Part shown: positions 1-7,064 of the stretch, piece after piece
Layout: each line of letters starts with the position of its first letter
How positions within the stretch are numbered: position 1 is the first letter of the stretch
NCBI GenBank assembly: GCA_947487595.1
Contig: CANKXJ010000026.1
Location: 1-9,421 of the forward strand
Direction: 5' to 3'
Length of the DNA: 9,421 bases
Origin: Actinomycetota bacterium
Lineage (GTDB): Bacteria > Actinomycetota > Actinomycetes > Nanopelagicales > Nanopelagicaceae
The notes under the pieces: model-generated
Database searches by the model: none
Told to the model about the DNA's origin: nothing
The model's input: only the letters and a program-made list of their open reading frames with translations
Made by a program: the position numbers and the translations under genes

Positions 1-14
1 GACCACCTAACTAG

Positions 15-212
15 TTAACTTGAACTCTCTTTGTACTCACGCAGACGCTCAAGAACTTCAGATTCACGGTATCGACGATGCCCACCAAGGGTGCGAATTG
101 CTGTTAACTTGCCGGCCTTAGCCCACCGAGTCACAGTCTTTGGATTAACGTGAAAACGGGCAGCGACCTCTTTAGGAGTTAATAGAACTTCAGCATCAGG
201 CAAACGAGCCAT
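15..212 (-). CDS. bldC: BldC-type MerR-like DNA-binding regulator
   Basis: This is a small cytoplasmic DNA-binding protein of 65 residues consisting of little more than one MerR-like winged helix-turn-helix. The helix-turn-helix spans about residues 12-33 (TPKEVAARF, then NPKTVTRWAKAGK), followed by the wing motif GGHRRYRESEV at 43-53, which is nearly identical to Streptomyces BldC as I recall it. It lacks the effector and dimerisation domain of classical MerR proteins. BldC in Streptomyces is known to bind direct repeats as head-to-tail multimers and to control the timing of development; here the role is presumably transcriptional control of unknown targets. There are two in-frame ATGs, at 218 and 212. 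The AAGGAG ribosome binding site directly abuts the first and lies 6 bases from the second, so I chose 212 (MARLPDAEV). The gene is separated from its upstream neighbour by about 94-100 bases, so it may have its own promoter. Confidence 0.93.
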   Translation of the reverse strand: MARLPDAEVLLTPKEVAARFHVNPKTVTRWAKAGKLTAIRTLGGHRRYRESEVLERLREYKESSS

Positions 213-218
213 GTTCAT

Positions 219-224
219 CTCCTT
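219..224 (-). promoter_or_regulatory. Ribosome binding site deciding the bldC start
   Basis: AAGGAG on the minus strand ends immediately before the ATG at 218, which leaves no spacer for that codon. It sits 6 bases from the second ATG at 212. Normal spacing therefore favours the second ATG as the start. Confidence 0.7.
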
Positions 225-240
225 GATACCTAGTCAACGG

Positions 241-280
241 TGTCCGAATTGCTCCGTATTGTGGTGAAGTATTCCGATTA
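241..280 (-). repeat. 10-base-phased CGGA direct repeats upstream of bldC
   Basis: On the minus strand three similar 10-mers occur in the same helical register: TAATCGGAAT (280-271), AATACGGAGC (260-251) and AATTCGGACA (250-241). The CGGA cores lie at 276-273, 256-253 and 246-243, so the spacings are 20 and 10 bases. The intervening 10-mer (270-261) is degenerate. BldC proteins are known to bind DNA direct repeats as head-to-tail multimers. This array, directly ahead of a bldC gene, could be an autoregulatory operator, but that is inference and three short cores can arise by chance. Confidence 0.35.
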
Positions 281-296
281 AGGCGCTTGGATGCAA
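268..296 (-). promoter_or_regulatory. Weak candidate promoter for bldC
   Basis: On the minus strand TTGCAT (296-291) and AATACT (273-268) are separated by 17 bases. They match the housekeeping -35 and -10 consensus at 3 of 6 and 4 of 6 positions, with the key A2 and T6 of the -10 present. The candidate -10 adjoins the first CGGA repeat. It lies in the only spacer near 100 bases in the window. The match is weak and could be chance. Confidence 0.22.
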
Positions 297-311
297 TACG
301 TAAAAGCTAAA

Positions 312-1127
312 TTAATTGGCTGATTCAAGGGCTTGAACCCTGCGCCAGCGCGACATCAATCGCTCATATCCCTGACCCGCCAATGATCCATCGGCTGCAG
401 CAAGGCCAGAGAGAGATTGCAGGACATCTTCAATAGATGTGTCGGAGAGTAAACCATCTTCATTATTATCGCGAAGCGCTTTGTTTAAATACTGCGCCAG
501 TCCGCCGTAATCTAATTCAACATATGACTTTGGGTGAAACATTTCTAACCAAGCCAGCAAGTTTTCTAGATCCTGTTCGACAGGGCCTTCCCCAAAAGCA
601 TTAACAACTGTGGTGTGTGCAACTTCTGCGCGGGCTTTTGCATTTGCAATAGTGGCACACGCTGTCGTAAATAGTCCATCCTTATTCTCTCCACGAGTTC
701 GCTCCTCTGGCATAAACAAGAGGAACCAACGAGGTGGGATAACCCACGTCTCATTTAAAATATGTGGAACTTTATCTTCTAGTAAGTCTACTCCTGCAGT
801 AATGACATCTTCCATTGCAGGTGAAACAAAATATGGAACGACGCTACTTGGTAGTGAATCTTTAAAGTTATCTAGCGCTGCCCAACAACGAGTCGCTGTT
901 GACCACGGTGCGATGTAGCGTTCGCCATCAATATCTAAAATATGAACACCATCAGGACGACCAGCAGGTGGTTCAGGAACTACGGTGCGATGCAGAGCAA
1001 AGGCTTCTTCATTGGCATAACTCTGTTCACTGATATCAATTGACTGCCAACGCAAACGGTCGGCAGGTTCAAATGCAGAAAGAGGCTCGTAAACTCTCAG
1101 TGAAGCTACGTACGGTGTAGGTCTCAC
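312..1127 (-). CDS. Conserved actinobacterial protein of unknown function
   Basis: The 271-residue product has no signal peptide or membrane segment that I can see, so it is probably cytoplasmic. I recognise it only as resembling uncharacterised actinobacterial proteins found near bldC and DUF3073 genes (possibly the family named DUF8083; that name is from memory). The most family-like stretches are the N-terminal RPTPYVASLRVYEPL (2-16), ETWVIPPRWFLLFMPEER (126-143) and WLEMFHPKSYVELDYGGL (193-210). The C-terminus (about 220-271) looks helical and ends in an arginine-rich segment. I see no known catalytic motif. The start is GTG at 1127, which overlaps the DUF3073 stop as GTGA. That overlap and the family-like N-terminus support it, although no strong ribosome binding site precedes it, so translation is probably coupled. 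No function is proposed. Confidence 0.85.
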   Translation of the reverse strand: MRPTPYVASLRVYEPLSAFEPADRLRWQSIDISEQSYANEEAFALHRTVVPEPPAGRPDGVHILDIDGERYIAPWSTATRCWAALDNFKDSLPSSVVPYFVSPAMEDVITAGVDLLEDKVPHILNETWVIPPRWFLLFMPEERTRGENKDGLFTTACATIANAKARAEVAHTTVVNAFGEGPVEQDLENLLAWLEMFHPKSYVELDYGGLAQYLNKALRDNNEDGLLSDTSIEDVLQSLSGLAAADGSLAGQGYERLMSRWRRVQALESAN

Positions 1128-1300
1128 GCACGTGGAATGTAATTGCCTTCGGCAAAGGGATCATCATCATCCCGATTACGTGAAGGTTCAACGTCGCCAT
1201 GAAGTTCTTTCGTAAGACGATCTAAATCCATATCTTGTGAGTTATATTTCAAATCACGTGCAACTTTGGTCTGTTTTGCTTTGGCTCGGCCGCGACCCAT
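1124..1300 (-). CDS. DUF3073 small conserved actinobacterial protein
   Basis: This gene encodes 58 residues. I translated it directly: it begins MGRGRAKAKQTKVARDLKYN, continues through DMDLDRLTKELHG, and ends with an acidic DDDD and NYIPRA. The lysine/arginine-rich N-terminus (GRGRAKAKQTKVARDLKY) followed by a D-L-D-R-L helix is the hallmark of the DUF3073 family, found widely in Actinobacteria next to purM (for example Rv0810c in Mycobacterium, from memory). The function is unknown. The basic first half and acidic tail might suggest contact with nucleic acid or ribosome, but this is speculation. An AAGGAG ribosome binding site lies 7 bases upstream of the ATG. The stop overlaps the GTG of the next gene by 4 bases. 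It follows purM after a 43-base gap. Confidence 0.93.
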   Translation of the reverse strand: MGRGRAKAKQTKVARDLKYNSQDMDLDRLTKELHGDVEPSRNRDDDDPFAEGNYIPRA

Positions 1301-1307
1301 ATGCGAG

Positions 1308-1313
1308 CTCCTT
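1308..1313 (-). promoter_or_regulatory. Ribosome binding site of the DUF3073 gene
   Basis: AAGGAG on the minus strand is followed by 7 bases and then the ATG at 1300. It confirms the start of this very short gene. It is one of only three strong ribosome binding sites in the window; most other genes start by overlap with their neighbour. Confidence 0.75.
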
Positions 1314-1343
1314 CACTAAGTACGTGTTATTCAGAGACGTAGG

Positions 1344-2402
1344 TTATCGCGCTCTGTAGGTGCCTTCCAAAGTTGAGCGTGATTGGGAGGGCTTCCGCTC
1401 CTCTACTACGCCTGCGACCCATGCTTTCATCCCCCGAGCAGCCAAGGAACGAAGGGCTATATCGGCGCAATCAGGCGAGACTATCGCGCTCATCCCAATG
1501 CCGCAGTTCCATGTTCGCTCCATATCGGCCTGTGGCACTCCACCAACTTTAGATAAGTACTCCATCTCAACTGGAATCGACCATGTGGAGCGATCATAAA
1601 TTGCACACAAGTGATCTGGAATAACGCGTGCAGTATTTTCTGCAATTCCACCGCCGGTAATATGTGAAAACCCACGCAACTTTCCCTGCATTGATCTAAT
1701 GAGTGCCAAACAATCCAGCGCATAGATTTCAGTTGGTGTTAAAAAGACTTCCCCAGAAGTTTTACCGTATTCACTGACGTGGGCATCAAGTGAGAGCTTG
1801 GCAGTTTTAATAATGTGTCGCACCAATGAAAAGCCATTAGCGTGAAAACCACTAGATGGCATTGCAATTAAAACATCACCTTTTTTAACAAGATGTGCAC
1901 CAAGTTGAAAATCTGCATCAACAACACCTGTTGCAGCCCCTGCAATATCAAATTCATCATCTGCTAGTAGCCCAGGGTGTTCAGCAGTTTCTCCCCCAAT
2001 TAAAGCCGTTCCTGCTTTTTCACAACCACGTGCAATTCCAGAGACAATCTCAGCAATTCTCTCTGGAATAACTTTTCCAACTGCAATGTAGTCAGTCATA
2101 AATAGAGGCTCTGCCCCACACACAACTAAATCATCAACAACCATTGCAACAAGATCTTCACCGATGGTATCGTACTTACCAATAGCCCGTGCTATTTCAG
2201 TCTTAGTTCCCACGCCATCGGTTGACGTTGCAAGCAAAGGCTTTTTCATATTCTTGAGTGCACTTGCATCAAATAAACCAGCAAAGCCCCCTATACCACC
2301 CATTACTTCTGGACGAGATGCTTTGGCAATCGATGCTTTCATTAATTCAACTGCGCGATCTCCTGCATCGATATCAACGCCAGCATCTTTATACGTACTC
2401 AT
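1344..2402 (-). CDS. purM: Phosphoribosylformylglycinamidine cyclo-ligase (AIR synthetase)
   Basis: PurM uses ATP to close the ring of FGAM, giving 5-aminoimidazole ribonucleotide (AIR), the fifth step of de novo purine synthesis in the cytoplasm. The 352-residue length fits the family. Visible signatures are STDGVGTK (60-67), GGETAEHPG (136-144), LTPTEIY (221-227), HITGGGIAEN (247-256) and NCGIGM (299-304), which match the ATP-binding and domain-interface motifs of the PurM/PurL superfamily. The product is expected to act as a homodimer, which is known for the family. The ATG at 2402 directly follows the purF TAA with no spacer and has no strong ribosome binding site, which implies coupling to purF translation. 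It is the last purine enzyme gene of the block. Confidence 0.98.
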   Translation of the reverse strand: MSTYKDAGVDIDAGDRAVELMKASIAKASRPEVMGGIGGFAGLFDASALKNMKKPLLATSTDGVGTKTEIARAIGKYDTIGEDLVAMVVDDLVVCGAEPLFMTDYIAVGKVIPERIAEIVSGIARGCEKAGTALIGGETAEHPGLLADDEFDIAGAATGVVDADFQLGAHLVKKGDVLIAMPSSGFHANGFSLVRHIIKTAKLSLDAHVSEYGKTSGEVFLTPTEIYALDCLALIRSMQGKLRGFSHITGGGIAENTARVIPDHLCAIYDRSTWSIPVEMEYLSKVGGVPQADMERTWNCGIGMSAIVSPDCADIALRSLAARGMKAWVAGVVEERKPSQSRSTLEGTYRAR

Positions 2403-3872
2403 TTAATGACCATGTACTTCTGTGATTTCAAGACGCATCTTGCCTTCAGACATATCGGCAGGAATGCGGATTGGGTATTGACCCGTAAAGCATGCCCCGC
2501 ATAGCTTATTTTCATCGATTTGGGTGGATTCAATTAAACCTTCAAGAGAGACATAGCCCAGGGAGTCTGCGCCAATTGAACGGCGAATCTCTTCAACCTC
2601 TAACCCACTGGCAACTAATTCAGCACGAGTAGCAAAATCGATTCCATAGAAACACGGCCATTTAACTGGCGGCGAGGAGATGCGCACGTGGATCTCACGG
2701 GCTCCAGCTTCGCGCAACATGCGAACAATGGCTCTTTGTGTGTTTCCACGAACAATCGAGTCATCGACAACCACAATGCGCTTGCCCTCAATGATTTCTC
2801 GAAGTGGGTTAAGTTTTAAGCGAATACCTAGTTGGCGAATTGTTTGTGAGGGCTGGATAAATGTGCGACCAACATATGAGTTCTTAACTAGACCTATGCC
2901 AAATGGGATTCCAGAGCCTTTTGCATAACCAATAGCAGCAGGTGTTCCTGATTCAGGAACTGGAACAACTAGATCTGCCTCAACTGGTGCCTCTTTTGCT
3001 AAGCGCTCACCAATGCGAACACGGGTTGCATGAATTCCTTGACCCGCAATTGTTGTGTCAGGTCGAGCCAAATATACATATTCAAATAGGCAACCCTTAG
3101 GTTCAGCCGGTGCCCATCGCTCTGAACGAACTCCAGTTGCATCAATTGCAACAAACTCTCCTGGTTCAATTTCTCGAACAAAAGCTGCACCGACAATATC
3201 TAAGGCTGCAGATTCTGATGCGACTACCCAGCCGTTTTCTAACTTACCTAGTACTAGTGGGCGAACACCATGGCGATCACGGGCGGCATATAAGGTGTGT
3301 TCGTCCATAAAGACCAGTGAGAAAGCACCTTCTAGTTGTGGAAGAACTGACATCGCACTTGCTTCAACATTTTTTTCATTTTGCAGTGAGATAAGCGCAG
3401 TCATAATTTCAGTATCTGTTGTTGCTCCGCCCTCACGAGCATTGCTTGGCTCAAGTTTTTGTACTAACTCAGCTAAGTCGCCGGTGTTGGTGAGGTTTCC
3501 ATTGTGAGCTAAAGCCAGTGTGCCGTACTTAGTTGGGCGCAGAGTCGGCTGTGCATTCACCCAGGTGCTTGATCCTGTGGTGCTGTATCGGCAGTGACCA
3601 ATTGCTAAATTTCCAGGAAGAGTTGCTAAATCACTTTCAGTAAAGACTTGAGAAACTAATCCCATATCTTTATAAACAAGGATTCTGCTTCCATCACTAG
3701 TTGCAATTCCTGCAGATTCAGTACCGCGGTGTTGAAGTGCATAAAGTCCGTAGAAAGTTAATTTTGCAACTTCTTCTCCAGGTGCCCACACACCAAAGAC
3801 ACCACAAGCATCTTGTGGTCCTTTATCTTCACCCAAGACATTGTGGTTAAGTAGTCCATCTGGGCGTCTCAT
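2403..3872 (-). CDS. purF: Amidophosphoribosyltransferase, iron-sulfur type
   Basis: PurF carries out the committed first step of purine synthesis: PRPP plus glutamine gives 5-phosphoribosylamine. An N-terminal class II glutamine amidotransferase domain begins at Cys23 in DACGVFG. The 22 residues before it are a propeptide to be removed, as in the Bacillus-type enzyme. Other glutaminase residues include the HRG at 48-50 and the NG at 124-125. The C-terminal phosphoribosyltransferase domain has the PRPP loop IVVVDDSIVRGNT (366-378). Four cysteines, Cys261, Cys407, Cys458 and Cys461 (the last two in LCGAC), match the 4Fe-4S ligands of Bacillus PurF, so an oxygen-sensitive cluster is likely. Length is 489 residues. 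The ATG overlaps the stop of the SCP-like gene by 4 bases (ATGA), with an AGGA 7 bases upstream. Feedback inhibition by purine nucleotides is known for the family. Confidence 0.98.
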   Translation of the reverse strand: MRRPDGLLNHNVLGEDKGPQDACGVFGVWAPGEEVAKLTFYGLYALQHRGTESAGIATSDGSRILVYKDMGLVSQVFTESDLATLPGNLAIGHCRYSTTGSSTWVNAQPTLRPTKYGTLALAHNGNLTNTGDLAELVQKLEPSNAREGGATTDTEIMTALISLQNEKNVEASAMSVLPQLEGAFSLVFMDEHTLYAARDRHGVRPLVLGKLENGWVVASESAALDIVGAAFVREIEPGEFVAIDATGVRSERWAPAEPKGCLFEYVYLARPDTTIAGQGIHATRVRIGERLAKEAPVEADLVVPVPESGTPAAIGYAKGSGIPFGIGLVKNSYVGRTFIQPSQTIRQLGIRLKLNPLREIIEGKRIVVVDDSIVRGNTQRAIVRMLREAGAREIHVRISSPPVKWPCFYGIDFATRAELVASGLEVEEIRRSIGADSLGYVSLEGLIESTQIDENKLCGACFTGQYPIRIPADMSEGKMRLEITEVHGH

Positions 3873-4165
3873 GATTGAATCCTAAGCGGTAAATACTCTG
3901 AAAGATCTGCTCGAACCCCTGAAGCAATAATGTCGCCATTATTAAGCGCATCTGCCCAAATGATTTCACCTTTAGCCAACGCTAACCATGTCAGGGCGCT
4001 CATTTCAATGACATTTGCTGGGGTCCCACGGGTATGTGTTGGTCCATCGCCACATTGCACCGCAGCATAAGGGGGCACGCGAACTTCAATTGCACGACCA
4101 GGAGCCTTGGCAGTTAAAAGCGCGAGTGTGCTTTTCACTTCTTCTAGGACCCCTTGATCGCGCAT
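3869..4165 (-). CDS. Sterol-carrier-like protein (bacterial SCP ortholog family)
   Basis: The 98-residue product resembles the small SCP-like proteins encoded between purL and purF in many Actinobacteria (for example Rv0807, from memory; Pfam SCP_3). The recognisable core is APGRAIEVRVPPYAAVQC (25-42), GPTHTRGTPANVIEM (about 41-55), TWLALAKGEIIWADAL and the C-terminal IASGVRADLSEYLPL. There is no signal peptide or membrane segment. It appears to be the SCP domain alone, close to the minimal size. A role in lipid binding has not been shown for this family as far as I know, and its tie to purine synthesis is positional. It starts 5 bases after purL stops, with a weak AAGAG motif overlapping that stop, and overlaps purF by ATGA, so it is in the same transcript and coupled to PurF production. 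Confidence 0.85.
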   Translation of the reverse strand: MRDQGVLEEVKSTLALLTAKAPGRAIEVRVPPYAAVQCGDGPTHTRGTPANVIEMSALTWLALAKGEIIWADALNNGDIIASGVRADLSEYLPLRIQS

Positions 4166-4170
4166 ATCTC

Positions 4171-6396
4171 TTATCCAAACAATCGTGGGAATGTTGAAGT
4201 ATGCGTGGTGCGCAGTTCATCTAAGGAAATAACAGAATCATTGATAGTCAGTAAATCTCCGCCTGTAGTGCCAAGCTTTGAGATAGCAATGGAGTACTTA
4301 GTAGCCAGAGCTTGAAGCTGTGACACTTTGTTTGCCTCTACTGCCACGATTACCCGACCCGGGGTTTCACTTAAAAGATCAATGGCTGGATTAGGAAGAG
4401 AGATAGTCGCTCCAACGTTATGGCGTAAAACCATTTCAGTTAATCCAGCTGATAGGCCGCCTTGGCTTAAATCATGGGCAGCAGTAAAGAAGGTGTTACC
4501 CTCTAAAAGTAGCTCAATAAGGCGCATTTCACGGGCTAAATCAGCATCTGGAGATTGCCCAACGCGTTGACCATGCAAGAAAGCCCATTCACTTCCCGCA
4601 AGATCTTCTTTGGTTTCTCCCAGTAAAAATAGTTCAAGTCCACTTGTTTTATAGCTCATCGGTGTTCGCTTGCGAACATCTTGAATTACACCCAGCACAC
4701 CAATGACAGGTGTTGGCAAGATTGCAACAGCCCCTGTTTGGTTATAGAAAGAAACATTGCCGCCTGTAACTGGTAGTCCCATCTCTAAACAACCATCGGC
4801 TAAACCGCGCACAGATTCTGCAAACTGCCACATCACGCCTGGATCTTCAGGTGAACCAAAATTAAGACAGTTAGTTACAGCAAGTGGTCTAGCACCAGCG
4901 GTTGCGATATTTCGTGCAGCTTCAGCTAACGCTAACTTTGCGCCTTGATAAGGATTTAAATATGACCAGTTGGCATTTGCATCAGTTGAGATTGCAACAC
5001 CTAAATGTGTTGACTCATCAAGTCGAACCATCCCTGAATCATCTGGTTGGGCTTGAATGGTGTTTCCTTGAACATACTTATCGTATTGGGCAGTAACCCA
5101 GGATTTATCAGCCAAGTTGGGAGCCCCAGCTAGTTTGAGAACTGCAGCTTTAATCTCAGATGCACTCCTTGGCATAGGGATATTTACTTTTTGTGAATTT
5201 ACTTGATCGATATATGCAGGTTGTGCAAGAGGGCGGTTATAGACAGGACCTTCATGGGCCACAGTACGTGGTGGAACGTTGACGATTACTTCACCATTCC
5301 ATGTAATTTCTAATCGCTCACCATCGGTTACTTCGCCAATAACTGTGACTGTGACATCCCATTTTTTACAAATCTCTAAGAATCGATCAATCTTGCTTGG
5401 TTCAACAATTGCACACATGCGCTCCTGTGACTCTGACATCAAAATCTCTTCAGGAGAAAGTGATGGATCGCGCAAAGGAACCTTATCCAGGGCAACTTTC
5501 ATTCCCCCACTGCCCCCTGATGCCAGCTCACTTGTTGCACACGATAAGCCTGCTCCGCCAAGGTCTTGGATGCCCACCACTAAATCTTCAGCAAAGATTT
5601 CAAGAGAACATTCAATTAATACCTTTTCAACAAATGGATCGCCCACCTGAACACTCGGACGCTTTGTAGAACCACCAGCACCAAAGGTTTCAGAAGCAAG
5701 GACTGATACGCCCCCAATTCCATCCCCACCAGTCTTGGCACCATAGAGAACCACAAGATTTCCAGCACCGGCAGCTTTAGCTAACTTAATGTCGCTGTGC
5801 TTCATCACGCCAATACAAAGTGCATTAACTAATGGGTTGCCGATGTATGTTTCATCAAAGACAACTTCCCCACCAATATTTGGTAGACCTAAACAGTTTC
5901 CATAACCACCAACTCCAGCAACAATGCCAGGAAGAACTCTGCGAGTATCGGCAGCATCGGCTGGACCAAATCGCAATGGATCCATCACTGCAATGGGGCG
6001 TGCACCCATTGTCAAAATATCTCTCACAATTCCACCAATACCAGTTGCTGCCCCTTGATACGGCTCAATGAAAGAAGGGTGGTTGTGTGATTCAATTTTA
6101 AATGTAACTGCATATCCTTGACCAACATCTACAACGCCTGCATTTTCACCAATGCCAACAAGTAAGGCATCAGACTTTGGTGCTTTTTCTCCAAATTGCT
6201 TTAAATGTACTTTTGATGATTTATAAGAACAGTGCTCAGACCACATCACTGAATACATTGCTAACTCAGAAGATGTTGGGCGGCGGCCTAAGATTTCTTT
6301 AATACGTGCATACTCATCAGGCTTTAATCCAAGCTCAGCAAATGGTTGAACGTTATCCGGTGTTGTTTGGGCAATAACGACGGTATCAAGGGCCAT
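4171..6396 (-). CDS. purL: FGAM synthetase large subunit (small-type PurL)
   Basis: PurL is the ATP-using synthetase subunit that converts FGAR to FGAM with ammonia delivered by PurQ and assembled through PurS. At about 741 residues it is the short type, which lacks the fused glutaminase domain and needs PurQ and PurS, both encoded just upstream. Counting from the upstream GTG, signatures are MWSEHCSYKSSK (52-63), ESHNHP (103-108), QDLGGAGLSCATSE (278-291), ESQERM (323-328), and in the second half TGGNVSFYN (545-553), HDLSQGGL (642-649) and SETPGR (677-682). The two PurM-like halves are both intact. The start is ambiguous: GTG at 6399 and ATG at 6396 are adjacent (GTGATG) and both overlap the purQ stop. 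I prefer ATG, which gives a TGATG junction. No clear ribosome binding site separates the two. Confidence 0.97.
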   Translation of the reverse strand: MALDTVVIAQTTPDNVQPFAELGLKPDEYARIKEILGRRPTSSELAMYSVMWSEHCSYKSSKVHLKQFGEKAPKSDALLVGIGENAGVVDVGQGYAVTFKIESHNHPSFIEPYQGAATGIGGIVRDILTMGARPIAVMDPLRFGPADAADTRRVLPGIVAGVGGYGNCLGLPNIGGEVVFDETYIGNPLVNALCIGVMKHSDIKLAKAAGAGNLVVLYGAKTGGDGIGGVSVLASETFGAGGSTKRPSVQVGDPFVEKVLIECSLEIFAEDLVVGIQDLGGAGLSCATSELASGGSGGMKVALDKVPLRDPSLSPEEILMSESQERMCAIVEPSKIDRFLEICKKWDVTVTVIGEVTDGERLEITWNGEVIVNVPPRTVAHEGPVYNRPLAQPAYIDQVNSQKVNIPMPRSASEIKAAVLKLAGAPNLADKSWVTAQYDKYVQGNTIQAQPDDSGMVRLDESTHLGVAISTDANANWSYLNPYQGAKLALAEAARNIATAGARPLAVTNCLNFGSPEDPGVMWQFAESVRGLADGCLEMGLPVTGGNVSFYNQTGAVAILPTPVIGVLGVIQDVRKRTPMSYKTSGLELFLLGETKEDLAGSEWAFLHGQRVGQSPDADLAREMRLIELLLEGNTFFTAAHDLSQGGLSAGLTEMVLRHNVGATISLPNPAIDLLSETPGRVIVAVEANKVSQLQALATKYSIAISKLGTTGGDLLTINDSVISLDELRTTHTSTFPRLFG

Positions 6397-7064
6397 CACT
6401 TCACCATGGCATTCAGAATAGAAGTAAAGAAGCCAAGGCCTTGGGCAGATGGGCCAGTTAACTCATTAATTGCATGCTCTGGGTGAGGCATAAGGCCCAC
6501 AACATTGCCCCGGGCATTAGTAATTCCAGCAATCAAATTCCTTGACCCATTTGGGTTTTGGCCCACATACCTAGCAATGATTCTTCCTTCACCTTCGAGC
6601 TCGGCAAGGGTTTTATCATCACATTGAAAAGATCCTTCACCGTTCTTTAGTGGAATAACAATCTTTTCCCCCGCTTTGTAGGAGGTAGTCCATGGTGTTG
6701 AGTTATTTACTATTTCAATCTCTTGATCTCTGCAGAGAAAATGGAGATCTGAGTTACGTGTGAGGGCTCCTGGAAGCAAATGTGACTCACAGAGAACTTG
6801 AAAACCATTACAGATACCAAGAACAGGCATACCTTTACCTGCAGCTTCAATTACTAACTGCATTACTGGTGCAAAACGAGAAATTGCACCACAGCGCAAA
6901 TAATCACCATAAGAAAATCCGCCAGGCAAAATAACTGCATCAACGTTTTTTAAATCAGCATCTGCATGCCAGAGTAAGACAGCCTCTGATCCACCAGCAA
7001 CTACTGCGCGCGCAGCATCTCGATCATCTAACGTACCTGGAAAAGTTATGACTCCAACACGCAT
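6396..7064 (-). CDS. purQ: FGAM synthetase glutaminase subunit
   Basis: PurQ is the class I glutamine amidotransferase that hydrolyses glutamine and passes ammonia to PurL. The 222-residue product shows the nucleophile Cys85 in VLGICNGFQVL and the His194/Glu196 pair in MPHPEHA, completing the catalytic triad. The oxyanion-side motif PGGFSYGDYLRCGA is at 47-60. Its length is typical of stand-alone PurQ. The ATG at 7064 shares one base with the purS stop (TAATG), and its own TGA overlaps the purL start, so the three subunits of the complex are translationally linked, which would help keep them in balance. No truncation or missing catalytic residue is seen. Confidence 0.98.
   Translation of the reverse strand: MRVGVITFPGTLDDRDAARAVVAGGSEAVLLWHADADLKNVDAVILPGGFSYGDYLRCGAISRFAPVMQLVIEAAGKGMPVLGICNGFQVLCESHLLPGALTRNSDLHFLCRDQEIEIVNNSTPWTTSYKAGEKIVIPLKNGEGSFQCDDKTLAELEGEGRIIARYVGQNPNGSRNLIAGITNARGNVVGLMPHPEHAINELTGPSAQGLGFFTSILNAMVK

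Noticed and set aside
1..14. Terminator downstream of bldC
   Set aside because: Only 14 bases lie beyond the bldC stop, too few to judge, and no stem is visible in them.
255..300. Inverted repeat CGTATT/AATACG in the bldC upstream spacer
   Set aside because: Six-base arms about 34 bases apart are too short and too far apart to be a convincing hairpin or operator.
1321..1341. Inverted repeat TACGT/ACGTA between purM and the DUF3073 gene as a terminator
   Set aside because: The stem is only 5 bases with an 11-base loop, has little GC and no T-run follows on the minus strand.
1344..1385. Possible promoter at the end of purM (TTGGAA, 16 bases, GATAAC on the minus strand)
   Set aside because: The match is weak, it sits inside coding sequence and such matches are expected often by chance at this base composition.
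3055..3507. 150-codon open frame on the plus strand
   Set aside because: It lies wholly antisense to purF, whose motifs are all intact, and the product resembles no family I know. It is a shadow of the real gene, as are the other plus-strand frames in the window (for example 5279-5650 inside purL).
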